Source: Pseudomonas sp. Z8(2022) (GTDB taxonomy: Bacteria > Pseudomonadota > Gammaproteobacteria > Pseudomonadales > Pseudomonadaceae). From it: 64,000 nt of DNA. The position numbers and the translations under genes were made by a program. The DNA lies in NCBI RefSeq assembly GCF_025837155.1, contig NZ_CP107549.1, positions 1,488,001-1,552,000 on the forward strand, given 5' to 3'. Shown in pieces: positions 9,298 to 18,661 of the stretch. Positions within the stretch are counted from its first letter, which is position 1; every line of letters starts with the position of its first letter. The notes beneath the pieces were generated by a model, which saw only the letters and a program-made list of their open reading frames with translations, did not search any database and had not been told where the DNA came from.

Positions 9298-9639
9298 ATG
9301 GCGACCAACCGTTCCCGCCGTCTGCGCAAGAAGCTCTGTGTCGATGAATTTCAGGAGCTGGGCTTCGAGCTGACCCTGAACTTCAAGGCCGACCTGAGCG
9401 ACCAGACTCTCGACGATTTCGTCGATCAGTTCCTCGACCAGGCCATTGCCGGCAATGGTCTGGATTACGTGGGTGGCGAAGACTACGGTCTGGTCTGCCT
9501 GGCCAAGCGTGGCTCGGTCAACGAGGAGCAGCGCGCCGCCGTCGAAGCCTGGCTGAAGGGCCGTGACGAGCTGCAGAACTACGAGATCAGCCCGCTGCTG
9601 GACGTCTGGTATCCGGAAAACCCGATCAACCAGGCCTGA
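9298..9639 (+). CDS. yggL: YggL family protein (50S ribosome-associated, DUF469)
   Basis: This 113-residue protein belongs to the YggL/DUF469 family. It begins with a basic segment (MATNRSRRLRKKLCVDEFQELGFEL), continues with an acidic helix (DDFVDQFLDQAIAGNGLDYVGG), and ends in the family signature LLDVWYPENPINQA. E. coli YggL has been reported to associate with the large ribosomal subunit; that role is carried over by family only. The ATG at 9298 gives the usual start. A hairpin follows the stop, suggesting a monocistronic gene. Confidence 0.88.
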   Translation: MATNRSRRLRKKLCVDEFQELGFELTLNFKADLSDQTLDDFVDQFLDQAIAGNGLDYVGGEDYGLVCLAKRGSVNEEQRAAVEAWLKGRDELQNYEISPLLDVWYPENPINQA

Positions 9640-9648
9640 TCGCGATCT

Positions 9649-9669
9649 GGCGCCGGGTTCTCCGGCGCC
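9649..9669 (+). terminator. Hairpin after yggL
   Basis: GGCGCCGG / CCGGCGCC forms a perfect 8 bp stem with a 5-base loop, 9 bp after the yggL stop. There is no clear T tract, so it may act as an RNA stabiliser or a weak bidirectional terminator between two converging genes. Confidence 0.55.
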
Positions 9670-9725
9670 TTGCGCTATGGGCAGTTTCCCTGCCTGTTGC
9701 CGACGTGCGGGGCACCGGGTGCAGC

Positions 9726-12674
9726 CTAGGTGCTCTCGACCTTTTCCAGTAGCAATTGCTCATCTACTTCATCGATCTGTTCGGGTTGCATGAACCGCTC
9801 GGCGTAATGCCGATGGATGCCGCTGCGGAGGAACAGAGCGAACAGCTGCGGGTCGATGTGCGCTCCCTTGCACATGGCGACCATGATGTTCAGCGCCTCT
9901 GACAACGTCTTGCCCTTCTTGTAGGGTCGATCCACCGCCGTCAGGGCTTCGAAGATATCGGCGATGGCCATCATCCGTGCCGGCAAACTCATTTGCTCGC
10001 GCGTCAGACGCTTGGGATAGCCGCTGCCGTCCATCTTTTCGTGATGGCCGCCGGCGATCTCGGTGACGTTCTGCAGGTGTTTGGGGAAGGGCAGGCGGTC
10101 GAGCATCAGGATGGTCTGCACGATGTGGTGATTGATGATGTAGCGCTCCTCGGCCGTCAGGGTGCCGCGCGCGATGCTCAGGTTGTGCAACTCGCCCCGG
10201 TTGAACTTGTATGTTGGCACTTCCAGCTTGAAGCCCCAGCGGTTGTCCGGGGCGATCAACTCCTGCTCCGGTCGCTCAATCAGGTGATCGAGACGGTCTG
10301 CCAGCAGCGGTTCTTCCACCGGCAGGCTGGCCGGCGCCGAGCGCTCCAGACGCTTGGCCTCTTCCCAGGACACTCCCAGCCGGTTATCGAGGGTTCGCAG
10401 CCAGCGACGTTCGGCGATCTGCCGCAGGCGCTGCTGATCGGCATCGGCCATGGCCTCGCCCCCTAGGTTGATGCGCGCGATGAAGGCGAATTCGTCGTCC
10501 AGCTCGCTCACCAAGCGGTCGCGCAGCGCAGCCAGTGCGCTTTCCTCCCCGCCTTCGGCACGACCACGCCAGTAGGCTATCCAGGCATCGCGCTTGAGTA
10601 CCTCGAAGCGCATGCGAACCTCGTGAATTCGGTCGTAGAGCGTTTCCAGCTTGGTCGCCTTGTCCACCACGTATTCGGGCGTGGTGACCTTGCCGCAATC
10701 GTGTAGCCAGGCGGCAATGTGCAGGGCTTCCCATTCTTCTTCGCTGGGGTTGTAGTCACGAAACTCGGGGGCGTCACTCTCGGCGGCAGCGTGCGCCAGC
10801 ATCAGGGTGATTTCCGGTACCCGCTGGCAGTGACCGCCGGTATAGGGGCTCTTGGCGTCGATGGCGTCCGCGATCAGCTGGATGAAGGCGTCGAGCAACT
10901 GTTTCTGCCGCGCCAGCAGACGCTGGCTTTCGATGCACAGGGCGGCGCTGCCCGAGACTGCTTCGACGAAGGCGATACGGTCCGGGCTGAGCATGCTTTC
11001 GCAGTCCTCGCCGGTATCGCGTTGCAACAGCACCAGCACACCCACGGTATCGCCCTGGCGGTTGTGCAGACCGGTGGCGATCAGGTGCAGGCGCGGACTG
11101 TCCATGGCCGATAGCAGTCTTTGAAAACTGCCTGCCTGATCGAAGCCGATGGAGGTGGCAACGCTCTCGCCGCTGGCCGGGCGTTGCAGCCAGTCGGGCA
11201 GGGTCGGATCGTCCTGATTGAGCGCGTGGATCCCCAATTCGGCGAGGTTGCGGCCCTGACCATCGATCACCAGGCTTTGCGGTTCCAGCCGGCCGCTGTC
11301 GTTGTCACGCAGGTAGAGCAGCCCGCCCTGGGCCTTGCTGATGGATACCGTGGCGTCCATCACCCGCTTGATCAGGGCATCGAAATGGGTTTCCGCGGAA
11401 AGGCTGGCGGCGATATCGAGGAAGCTCGACAGGGTGTCCTTCATGCTGCTCATCGACACCGCCAACTGATCCACCTCGAGAATCGGTGAGCGTCCGCTGG
11501 CCGGATGGCTAAAGTCGAAGCGGCGGATGGCCTGAGCTTCCTCTACCAGGGCACAGAGGGGTTTGACCACCAGGCGCGAGGTGAGCCAACCCAGCGGCAG
11601 GCACAACAGCAGGGTGGTCAGGGTGATCAATGCGCCCTGCCAGCGGATGCGGTAAGCCTCGGCCAACAGCTCCTGTTCGGGCACCAACAGGGCCAGATGA
11701 AGTCCCTGTGGGCCGCCTTCCTGAATATGGCGGTGGGCCATGGCCCAGCGCTGCCTGGCCAGCTCGATGATGCCCTCGTCCTGTTTGTTGAGCTGACCTG
11801 AGAGCAGTTCACCCAGTGCCGGGTTGAGCTCGCTGACCTGGACCAGCGATATCTCGCCGTCGACCTCCCTGAGCAGGCGGCTGCTATCGGGGTAGGCCAC
11901 CGCGTTGCCGTCGTTGTCGGCCAGCACCACCTGGCTATTGGGTGTGACTCGGTGGTTCGCCAGCGTGGCAGAGAGATCGTCGAGGGTAAGGTCGGCTGCG
12001 ATCACGGTGGTCAGGCCGCTGCGCCTGGCCAGGGTGGTGCCGATTTCCTGGGTTGAGAAGAATGGATAGGGCGCGGTGGTGATCTGCCCACCGTCATCGC
12101 GGGCGCGCCTGAACCAGTTGCGCCGCCTTGGATCGAAAGGCTCGTTGAGATTCTGTCTTCGGGTGAGCTGGTTCAGCGAGCCGTCATAGAACAGATAGTC
12201 GCTCTCGGTTCCGGCGCTGCTGCGGTCGATGGTCCAGACCTGATAGGTAGCATTGGCCGGTGCATTGAAGTGCTGTTTGAGTTGCTCGCTGTGCAGCGGC
12301 CTGACCATGAAGAAATCGCCGTCCTCATAACCGAGGTAGATCGAGGCCAGCTTGGGATTGTCGCGCAGTGCCTGGGCAAGCAGCGGCAGCATCTTCAGGC
12401 GTTCATCGAGGGTGGTAGCCTGGGTGGCGGGGTTTAGTGCCAGCAGGCTGAGCAGGTGACGGATGGGGCGATAGGTGCTGTCCAGGTCGCGCTGCACGTC
12501 GTGCTGGATGCGTTCGAAGAGTGTCGAGCTGCTGGAGAAGATCAGCTGGCTGGTTTGCTGGTAATTGAACAGCCCCAGTACGACACCGGTGAGCAGCAGC
12601 AGAAGGGTGAACAGAACGCTGATATGAACGTGTAGTGGAAAACGGCGTTCACGCGCAACGGTGGTATTGACCAT
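9726..12674 (-). CDS. Membrane HD-GYP domain protein (c-di-GMP phosphodiesterase) with Cache, HAMP and GAF-like domains
   Basis: This 982-residue membrane sensor has a first helix near residues 15-37, a periplasmic Cache-like domain, a second helix near 335-360, a HAMP linker and a GAF-like domain (about 420-590). The HD-GYP output domain follows. The metal motif HDCGK is near residue 658 and HHEKMDGSGYP near 877. They are separated by a long helical insert, as in a subset of HD-GYP proteins. HD-GYP enzymes hydrolyse cyclic di-GMP. ATG 12674 has a good AGGAG site 8 bp away; a GTG sits one codon upstream. The ligand of the Cache domain is unknown. Confidence 0.88.
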   Translation of the reverse strand: MVNTTVARERRFPLHVHISVLFTLLLLLTGVVLGLFNYQQTSQLIFSSSSTLFERIQHDVQRDLDSTYRPIRHLLSLLALNPATQATTLDERLKMLPLLAQALRDNPKLASIYLGYEDGDFFMVRPLHSEQLKQHFNAPANATYQVWTIDRSSAGTESDYLFYDGSLNQLTRRQNLNEPFDPRRRNWFRRARDDGGQITTAPYPFFSTQEIGTTLARRSGLTTVIAADLTLDDLSATLANHRVTPNSQVVLADNDGNAVAYPDSSRLLREVDGEISLVQVSELNPALGELLSGQLNKQDEGIIELARQRWAMAHRHIQEGGPQGLHLALLVPEQELLAEAYRIRWQGALITLTTLLLCLPLGWLTSRLVVKPLCALVEEAQAIRRFDFSHPASGRSPILEVDQLAVSMSSMKDTLSSFLDIAASLSAETHFDALIKRVMDATVSISKAQGGLLYLRDNDSGRLEPQSLVIDGQGRNLAELGIHALNQDDPTLPDWLQRPASGESVATSIGFDQAGSFQRLLSAMDSPRLHLIATGLHNRQGDTVGVLVLLQRDTGEDCESMLSPDRIAFVEAVSGSAALCIESQRLLARQKQLLDAFIQLIADAIDAKSPYTGGHCQRVPEITLMLAHAAAESDAPEFRDYNPSEEEWEALHIAAWLHDCGKVTTPEYVVDKATKLETLYDRIHEVRMRFEVLKRDAWIAYWRGRAEGGEESALAALRDRLVSELDDEFAFIARINLGGEAMADADQQRLRQIAERRWLRTLDNRLGVSWEEAKRLERSAPASLPVEEPLLADRLDHLIERPEQELIAPDNRWGFKLEVPTYKFNRGELHNLSIARGTLTAEERYIINHHIVQTILMLDRLPFPKHLQNVTEIAGGHHEKMDGSGYPKRLTREQMSLPARMMAIADIFEALTAVDRPYKKGKTLSEALNIMVAMCKGAHIDPQLFALFLRSGIHRHYAERFMQPEQIDEVDEQLLLEKVEST

Positions 12675-12744
12675 CACACTTCACTCCTTGAGGGCGCGGC
12701 AGGCTTTCAAAGCATAGTGAAGAGTGAGCGAATGTGCCGAAACG

Positions 12745-13809
12745 TTATAAGGACTGTTGCGACCTGTCCCCGGTGTTTCTGGGTTTGTTCAGTTGCAGGC
12801 GCAGGCCATGTACCAGAAGGGCTACCGTCAGGGTCAGCGCGACACCGATCAGCGCGTTGAGCAGGCGTACCTCCGCCCGGTCCCAGTCCTGCGCCAGGCT
12901 CTCGGTCAGCAGCACGAAGCAGAGGCTGGTCTGCAGCACGAACAGGCCGTAGTGATTGGCTTGCAGCGCGCGACTGAGGATGACCAACAGCAGCAGGGTC
13001 ATCACCATCATCGGCGGGCTTTGCAGGTTGTGGCCGAAGAGGATCAGCAAGCCGGCCGCAGCGAGGCTGGCCAGGCTGGCCTGCAGCGCGCGCACCAGGC
13101 TGCCCTGGAACTCCAGTTGCAGCGTGCTGATGACGGTGAGCGTCAGCCAGTAACCGCGCGACAGCCCAGCCAGGTTGACGATCAGGCCGGAGGCGGCGAA
13201 GGCCAGCATGCAGGCCAGCGCGTGCAGGCGCCATTGCTGACGGGGCAGACGCTGAGCGTGACGCTTGAGCGCCTTGAGAACGGCGAGAAAACGCGGCATG
13301 TACGGCCACATGCGCAGACCGTGCAGGCCGCGCAGGCCGAAAGCCAGCAACGTGACCCACAACCCGCCGAGGATGAACAGCATGGCCACTGCGTAGGGGT
13401 TGTGCAGGTTGCCGATGCCAAACTGCCCCTGGCCCAGGCACAGGCAGATGCACAGACCGATGCCCAGCTTGGCGGCCTCGCTGCCGAAGCGTTGCAGCCA
13501 GGCCAGCAGGAGGCCGAATGCGGCGAAAATGCCCAGGCTGGCAAGTGGATGGCTGGCGCCCCAGAAACCCAGGCCGGCGCTGCAGGCACCGAGAACGGTC
13601 AGTAGCAGCATGCGCAGCATGCCGAAGCGGTGCAGCGGATTGGCCTGGGCGGCCTGGAAGGCACCGGCCGATGCCCAGAGGAAGCCGCTGTGAGCGGTGA
13701 ACAGACCGAGCAGCAGCGGCAGGGCGCAACCCAGCCCGGCGATCACCGCCGGGCCCCAGGCCGGCGGACCGGCATGCCAGGTAAAACTGTTGCGGATCAG
13801 CTTCTTCAT
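12745..13809 (-). CDS. FUSC family inner-membrane protein
   Basis: The 354-residue protein has two groups of hydrophobic helices with a basic linker between them (about 175-190, LKALKRHAQRLPRQQWRLH), and a conserved AGLSRGYWLTLTVISTLQLEF segment. This is the fusaric-acid-resistance-type (FUSC/YccS) membrane domain, whose characterised members take part in export of aromatic acids or other small molecules. It is shorter than full AaeB-type pumps and lacks an obvious cytoplasmic domain. It follows the dGTPase gene by 12 bp on the same strand. The substrate is unknown. Confidence 0.8.
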   Translation of the reverse strand: MKKLIRNSFTWHAGPPAWGPAVIAGLGCALPLLLGLFTAHSGFLWASAGAFQAAQANPLHRFGMLRMLLLTVLGACSAGLGFWGASHPLASLGIFAAFGLLLAWLQRFGSEAAKLGIGLCICLCLGQGQFGIGNLHNPYAVAMLFILGGLWVTLLAFGLRGLHGLRMWPYMPRFLAVLKALKRHAQRLPRQQWRLHALACMLAFAASGLIVNLAGLSRGYWLTLTVISTLQLEFQGSLVRALQASLASLAAAGLLILFGHNLQSPPMMVMTLLLLVILSRALQANHYGLFVLQTSLCFVLLTESLAQDWDRAEVRLLNALIGVALTLTVALLVHGLRLQLNKPRNTGDRSQQSL

Positions 13810-13821
13810 GTGCGCCTGTCG

Positions 13822-15153
13822 TCAGACCGGGCTCGAGCGGCCGGTCATTTCCCTCGCCATTTCCGTAGCGTAGCTGTCGGTCATGCCGGCGATGAAATCG
13901 ATCACCCGCATGAACGAGCGATACAGCGGCCAGCCCGGTTCCGGAGCGTAGTAGCTGAGCAGGTCGAGAATACGTCGGTGCTTGAATGACAGCGGGCGAC
14001 CGCTGTGCTGTTCCAGTGCCGCACCGCAGAAGGCATTGAGGAGAATTTCCAGCGTGGTATAGGCGCCGATCTCGTGCAGCGTCTTGCGCTTGTCGTGGAA
14101 GATCTTTTCCCGCGCCAGAGACTTTGCGCTCTGTACGCAGCGCTTGGCCGCGCCGTGCATGTGTTCCACCAGGTCGCCCTGCAGGGTGCCGGCGAGCAGC
14201 GCGTGCTGCTGTTCGACGAAGGCGCCGGCAGCGGCGTTGGTCAGATGCTCGATGGCCTTGCCGCGCAGGATTGCCAGTTTGCGTCGACGCGAATCTCTTG
14301 GGCCCAGCTGGCGGTAGGTTTCCGGCAGATCGTCGCCTACCAGATCGAGCAGCAGCGCCTCGACTTCGGTGTAGTCGAGCAGCTCCATCTCTACGCCATC
14401 TTCCAGATCGATCAGGCCGTAGCAGATGTCGTCTGCTGCCTCCATCAGATAGACCAGCGGATGACGCGCCCAGCGCTGGGCCTCCAGTTGCGGCAGCTCG
14501 AGCTTGGCGGCGATCTGTTCGAGCAGCGGCAGTTCGCTCTGGTAACAGCCGAACTTGTGTTTCTTGTAGCCCTGGGCATCGGCGTGGCGGGCCGTCCAGG
14601 GGTACTTGAGGTAGGTGCCGAGGGTGGCGTAGGTCAGCCGCGTGCCGCCGTCGAACTGGTGGTATTCCAGTTGGGTGAGCACACGAAAGCCCTGCGCATT
14701 GCCTTCGAAATTGAGAAAGTCGCAGCGCTCGGCATCGCTCATCGCATCCAGCCAGCCGCGTCCGGCGGCCTGCTGGAACCAGTGGCGAATGGCATCTTCG
14801 CCGGAGTGGCCGAACGGCGGGTTGCCGATGTCATGGGCCAGGCAGGCGGACTGCACCACCATGCCCAGATCGCTGGGTGTGCACCAGTCCGGCAGTTCCT
14901 CACGCAGCATCTCGCCGACACGCATGGCCAGGGAGCGACCGACGCAGCTGACTTCCAGTGAGTGGGTCAGGCGGGTGTGGATATGGTCGTTGCTGGAAAC
15001 CGGATGCACCTGCGTCTTGCGCCCCAGGCGGCGGAAGGCACCGGAGAAGATGATGCGGTCATGATCCTTGTGAAAGGGACTGCGTCCGAGCTCTGCCGAG
15101 CTGGGAGCGGGTTTGCCAAGACGTTCGCGGGTAAGCAGGGTGTGCCAATCCAA
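13822..15153 (-). CDS. dGTPase-like HD-domain triphosphohydrolase
   Basis: This 443-residue protein matches the Dgt family, which releases triphosphate from deoxynucleoside triphosphates. HD-domain metal ligands are visible in [10 protein letters not shown] and [13 protein letters not shown], and the region around residues 160-240 ([24 protein letters not shown]) is typical. The start appears to be TTG at 15153, giving [14 protein letters not shown] with an AGGA ribosome site; no ATG is well placed. It lies between the EAL gene and the FUSC gene on the same strand. The substrate range (dGTP only or several dNTPs) cannot be read from sequence. Confidence 0.9.
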   Translation of the reverse strand: MDWHTLLTRERLGKPAPSSAELGRSPFHKDHDRIIFSGAFRRLGRKTQVHPVSSNDHIHTRLTHSLEVSCVGRSLAMRVGEMLREELPDWCTPSDLGMVVQSACLAHDIGNPPFGHSGEDAIRHWFQQAAGRGWLDAMSDAERCDFLNFEGNAQGFRVLTQLEYHQFDGGTRLTYATLGTYLKYPWTARHADAQGYKKHKFGCYQSELPLLEQIAAKLELPQLEAQRWARHPLVYLMEAADDICYGLIDLEDGVEMELLDYTEVEALLLDLVGDDLPETYRQLGPRDSRRRKLAILRGKAIEHLTNAAAGAFVEQQHALLAGTLQGDLVEHMHGAAKRCVQSAKSLAREKIFHDKRKTLHEIGAYTTLEILLNAFCGAALEQHSGRPLSFKHRRILDLLSYYAPEPGWPLYRSFMRVIDFIAGMTDSYATEMAREMTGRSSPV

Positions 15154-15225
15154 GGCCGATCCTCGCCAGGTTGATCCGGACTCCTAGCTTGGTTGTTCGT
15201 GCCGCCGCCTGCAACCCCGGCTTGG

Positions 15226-16389
15226 CTACAGGCCCGCAGCGTCGATGTCCACCAGCAGCAGGCGGCGACCGTTGTCGATGAACTGGCCCGCGGTCAGGCA
15301 GTACTGGTTGGTAGTGGCGTCACGGTAGGTGGTGGAAAGGGTCAGGCGCCGTTCTTCCCAGCCTTCGGCCAGCAACTGGTAGAAGTAGGGACGCCACGAC
15401 CAGTTGTGCCCGAGGTAGCGGTCATCGACGTGCCAGGCTTGCTGGCGCCATTCCAGATTCGGCGTCAGCTGGGTGCCGTGGCGATCGCACTGATAGATGC
15501 GCAGCAGCCAGGGATAGCTGTCCGGTGCGCTCAGTTGTGTCGCCGGTGCGCCGCTTTCGGCCCACAGCCTGAGTTCGGTCATCAATGCGGTGAGCTGTTG
15601 ACGCAGGCTGACCAGGCGCGCGCGCTCCGCGAGCTTCTGCTGCACGTAGCTGTCGCGCAGGCGCGCGAAACGGCCGACGAAGGCATCGCTGGCGAACAGT
15701 GCCTCTTCCGGTTTGGCGAACAGGAAACCCTGTACGTAACGGGCGCCGCATTCCAGGGCGAAGTTCAGTTCGGCTTCGGTTTCCACCCCTTCGGCGATGA
15801 TCCAGCAGCCGGTCTTCTCCGCCATCTGCGCCAGGGCCTTGACCACCTCACCGCTGGGGCCGCCGCGCGCTGCCTCCTGAAACAGACGCATGTCCAGCTT
15901 GAGAATGTCCGGCTGCAGCGCCAGCACGCGGTCGAGCTGCGAGTAGCCGGCACCGAAGTCGTCAATGGCGATACGTGCGCCTGCTTCGCGGTAGCGGGCG
16001 ACCACATCGGGCAGGCGCTGGCTGGCGCCGCCCAGTTCGGTGATCTCGAAGACGATACGCGTCGGATCGATGCCGCTGCGCTGCAGCTGGATCAGGCTCG
16101 GCAGCGGTTGTGCAGGGCGCAGGCGGCTGATCCAGCGAGGTGAGATGTTCAGGCTGAGAAACCAGTCGGCAGGCGCCTGGTGGAAGCGATTCAGGGCATT
16201 CTCGCGCACCTGGCGATCGAGACGTCGCAAGGCGGCCGGTGGGGTTTTCGGATCGGCGAAAAGCGGTCCGGCAGAATGCGCCTGGCCGGCGGCGTCACGC
16301 AGCCGGGCCAGCGCCTCGACACCGGCGATGCGGCCGGTGGCAGTGTCGATAAAGGGTTGGAAGACGGCAAACGGCAGTCCGTCGATCAC
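15226..16389 (-). CDS. EAL-domain c-di-GMP phosphodiesterase with C-terminal sensor-like domain
   Basis: This 387-residue cytoplasmic protein starts directly with an EAL domain: EAL in GVEALARL, the metal ligand Asn in LNISPRW, FEITELG, DDFGAGYS, LKLDM and AEGVETEAE are all present, so catalysis is expected. After about residue 250 comes a helix and a PAS/Cache-like C-terminal domain (RPYFYQLLAEGW, LTLSTTYRDATTNQYCLTAGQFI). That is the arrangement of Bacillus YkuI-type EAL proteins, where the second domain binds a small ligand. The start is GTG at 16389 with AGGA upstream. The ligand is unknown. Confidence 0.87.
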   Translation of the reverse strand: MIDGLPFAVFQPFIDTATGRIAGVEALARLRDAAGQAHSAGPLFADPKTPPAALRRLDRQVRENALNRFHQAPADWFLSLNISPRWISRLRPAQPLPSLIQLQRSGIDPTRIVFEITELGGASQRLPDVVARYREAGARIAIDDFGAGYSQLDRVLALQPDILKLDMRLFQEAARGGPSGEVVKALAQMAEKTGCWIIAEGVETEAELNFALECGARYVQGFLFAKPEEALFASDAFVGRFARLRDSYVQQKLAERARLVSLRQQLTALMTELRLWAESGAPATQLSAPDSYPWLLRIYQCDRHGTQLTPNLEWRQQAWHVDDRYLGHNWSWRPYFYQLLAEGWEERRLTLSTTYRDATTNQYCLTAGQFIDNGRRLLLVDIDAAGL

Positions 16390-16472
16390 CTGTGATGTCC
16401 TTAGCGCTCAGCGGTTGAGCCACCTGGTGGTGGCAGGGGGCTCAACCTAGCAAGATCGCGGCCAGCCTGGCG

Positions 16473-16787
16473 CTATCGAGTGGGTGGGCGCCCACTCTCT
16501 CGTTGCATGCGTCGCAGCAGTGGCATGACGATCAGCGCCAGGCGCAGCCAGCGGCGCCAGCCACGTTTGCGGCCGAACAACCCGGCCAGGGCCAGAGCAC
16601 CGCCAGTGAGCAAAAATGGTGCATTGCCTGCGCGCAGGCGCTGCCCGTATTCGCGTACCTGCTGCAGCGGATGGGCGACCTGCAGGAGTTCATTGCGCAG
16701 CTCCTGGCGATGCATCTCCAGGCGCATGCGCAGCACGGCCTTACGCATTTCACGGCGCGACGCGCCCGGGGGAATGTTGGGGGTCAT
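16473..16787 (-). CDS. Small YqjK-like protein
   Basis: A 104-residue basic protein with an N-terminal charged helix (RREMRKAVLRMRLEMHRQELRNELL) and one hydrophobic stretch (APFLLTGGALALAGLF) followed by a very basic tail. It is the third gene of a yqjD-yqjE-yqjK-like set. Its ATG overlaps the stop of the preceding gene (ATGA), so translation is probably coupled. The function is unknown; association with the inner membrane is inferred. The name YqjK rests mainly on operon position and composition. Confidence 0.75.
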   Translation of the reverse strand: MTPNIPPGASRREMRKAVLRMRLEMHRQELRNELLQVAHPLQQVREYGQRLRAGNAPFLLTGGALALAGLFGRKRGWRRWLRLALIVMPLLRRMQRESGRPPTR

Positions 16788-17143
16788 GGCAGCAGTTGCT
16801 CGCGGTCGCGTTGCAGTTCTTCCAGAGTGGCGCTGAAGGGCGTCTCGGCATTGTGCAGGCTTACCAGCAGCCAGGTAGCACAACCGATCAGGCCTGCTGC
16901 GTAGAACAGACACAGGCCGGTCGCGACCAGCAGACGGTGGCTGTCCCAATAGAGGATGAGCAGCAGCGCCGACAGTCCGATCAGTAGCAGCAGGGCGAAC
17001 GCCAGGCTCAGGCTTCCCAGCATCAGCGCGCGCAGCGCCTGGTTGCGCTGGTCTTCGAGTTCGTGGGCCAGCAGCGCCACGTGGCCTTGAAACAGGCCCA
17101 GCAGCGCGGCACCCAGACGTCGTGGGGATGGTCCGTTGGACAT
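16784..17143 (-). CDS. Phage-holin-like membrane protein (YqjE / DUF1469 type)
   Basis: The 119-residue protein has an N-terminal amphipathic region (LFQGHVALLAHELEDQRNQ) and two adjacent membrane helices (LMLGSLSLAFALLLLIGLSAL and a second near residues 70-95), the pattern of the Phage_holin_3_6/DUF1469 family that includes YqjE. 'Holin' is a family label, not evidence for lysis. ATG 17143 was chosen because the upstream extension has no family character. It lies 8 bp after the yqjD-like gene and overlaps the next gene by 4 bp. Confidence 0.8.
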   Translation of the reverse strand: MSNGPSPRRLGAALLGLFQGHVALLAHELEDQRNQALRALMLGSLSLAFALLLLIGLSALLLILYWDSHRLLVATGLCLFYAAGLIGCATWLLVSLHNAETPFSATLEELQRDREQLLP

Positions 17144-17151
17144 GGGCGTGG

Positions 17152-17469
17152 TCAACGGCGGCTGATCAGCATGCCGAGCACCAGGCCGATGGCGGCCGAC
17201 AGACCTAGCGCCTGCCACGGATGCTTGTGCACGTAGTCCTCAGTGGCATCGACGGCGATCTTGCCCTGCTGGCGCAAGTTGGCTTCGGCGTCGTGCAGGG
17301 TTTCCCGCGCGCGATCCAGGCTGCTGCGGATGTCGTCGCGCAGCGCTTCGGCCTGTTCGCCGGCAAGACTGGCGGAGTGTTGCAGGAGCTTCTCGGTGTC
17401 GCTGACCAGAGCCTGGAACTCGTCCAGCAGGGCGTCCTTGGTGCTTGGAGTAGCGGCTTTGCGTGGCAT
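17152..17469 (-). CDS. YqjD/ElaB (DUF883) family protein
   Basis: This 105-residue protein has a long charged helical region (TKDALLDEFQALVSDTEKLLQHSA ... DDIRSSLDRARETLHDAEANL), the VHKHPWQALGLSAA motif and a single C-terminal membrane helix ending in RR. That is the DUF883 family. E. coli YqjD and ElaB are tail-anchored inner-membrane proteins that bind ribosomes in stationary phase. It is the first gene of the trio. No clear promoter could be picked out in the upstream region. Confidence 0.87.
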   Translation of the reverse strand: MPRKAATPSTKDALLDEFQALVSDTEKLLQHSASLAGEQAEALRDDIRSSLDRARETLHDAEANLRQQGKIAVDATEDYVHKHPWQALGLSAAIGLVLGMLISRR

Positions 17470-17895
17470 GGTGAGCAGTCCTCTGCGTTGTGTATGTATG
17501 GTTTACGAGTGCTCTGCGGCGTGAAGGGTTCCACAAGAATAGTCGTTAAGTGATTTGTCCGGCGTTTGATCCGGCAGATTGCACTGTGCTGTTGGCGAAG
17601 GCCGGCAAGTGCCCTGCAATGGGGTTTTCAGGCGCGGCTCAGGGGACTTAATTCATGACGCCATGCTTCATTGGGGTGCATGGCTATGGGGGTTGCTCTG
17701 ATATGGTGCGCTTTCTCTGCTTGCGAAGTTTTCCGGCCCAATGGAGAACATCACAGTGTCGGGAGCACCTTGAGCATTCATCTGAGCGAGGAAGGAAATG
17801 CACCACTGCCGATCTGTCGATCCATTAGGGCGGGGCAGTGAATCAGGGGTGAATATCTGTCGGACGCCACTGATCGGCGTTCGGAGCGGGCAATA
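17470..17895. other. Intergenic region without a supported gene
   Basis: About 430 bp between the yqjD-like gene and the terminator of the DUF3108 gene. I read both strands: there are a few short ORFs (for example one starting at 17654) without good ribosome sites or recognisable products, and no tRNA or clear repeat. It must contain the promoter of the yqjD trio, but no convincing -35/-10 pair stands out. Confidence 0.5.
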
Positions 17896-17920
17896 AAAAA
17901 CCGGGCATGTGCCCGGTTTT
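17896..17920 (-). terminator. Rho-independent terminator after the DUF3108 gene
   Basis: On the minus strand AAAACCGGGCA / TGCCCGGTTTT forms a long stem followed by more T residues (the A run at 17895-17900 read in reverse), 16 bp after the DUF3108 stop. This is a textbook terminator. Confidence 0.88.
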
Positions 17921-17936
17921 CATGTTCGTGTGCCGA

Positions 17937-18653
17937 TCAGTCGCGGCGACCTTCCACCGCCTTGCCGGCGACGGTACCGTCCTTGAGCATGATCTGATAT
18001 TCCTTGCCGTCGGTTTCCACCTGATGCAGGCGCACCAGCAGGTGGCCCCAGTCCTTGGCGAACCACAGTACGGTCTTGCGGTTGCTCTGGGTGGGGTCGC
18101 GCACGCGCTCGACCTTGATTGCATCGATCAGACCGGCCTTGGTGCGCACCACTTCTTCGCCCAGTACGCGGAAGTCGTAGGTTTCGATTTCGTCACCATC
18201 GACCACCTGATAGCTCGCGCTCTTCTTGCCGGCGGCAACGTCCTGCTGCAGGGCGATCTGGTAGGTCGACTTGTCCAGCAGGCCGCGATTGAGTGGCAGG
18301 CGCACGGCATCGCCACGATCACTGCCGATGACCTGTTTCTGTTCCCAGTCGAAGTCCTGCTCGACCTTCTTGCCTTTGCCCAGGCCGCTGCGGTTGAGGC
18401 GGTAGGTGAGCGGCAGCAGGGCGCCGTTGTCGACGCGGAAGGTGCTCTCTTCGGTGAGGCCGGCAACCAGCATCGAAGCTTCGAAGTTGAGCGTCCAGCG
18501 GCCGTCGCTCTCGCGCTTGAGGCTGCGCTCGGCGCTGCCGCTTACCGGTAACTGCTTCCAGTCCGCGGTGTAGCTGGCGGAGAAAGGCTGCAACTCATCG
18601 GCCAGGGCTGGCAGGGCGAACAGTGTCAGGGCGAACAGCAGGGCACGACGCAT
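17937..18653 (-). CDS. DUF3108 domain exported protein
   Basis: The 238-residue product has a cleavable signal peptide (MRRALLFALTLFALPALA) and then a beta-rich domain with the DUF3108 look: FSASYTADWKQLPVSGSAERSL, TYRLNRSGLGKGKK, and the C-terminal LWFAKDWGHLLVRLHQVETDGKEYQI. The function of the family is unknown; an envelope location follows from the signal peptide. It lies 9 bp after purN on the same strand and probably belongs to the purM-purN transcript, an arrangement also familiar in other Pseudomonas. Confidence 0.87.
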   Translation of the reverse strand: MRRALLFALTLFALPALADELQPFSASYTADWKQLPVSGSAERSLKRESDGRWTLNFEASMLVAGLTEESTFRVDNGALLPLTYRLNRSGLGKGKKVEQDFDWEQKQVIGSDRGDAVRLPLNRGLLDKSTYQIALQQDVAAGKKSASYQVVDGDEIETYDFRVLGEEVVRTKAGLIDAIKVERVRDPTQSNRKTVLWFAKDWGHLLVRLHQVETDGKEYQIMLKDGTVAGKAVEGRRD

Positions 18654-18661
18654 AGAGTCTC

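Noticed and set aside
16784..17143. Prophage remnant suggested by the holin-like protein
   Set aside because: The gene sits in a yqjD-yqjE-yqjK-like set with matching neighbours, and no other phage gene is present.
17654..17830. Short ORF in the 17.5-17.9 kb gap
   Set aside because: No ribosome site, composition unlike coding sequence, no recognisable product.
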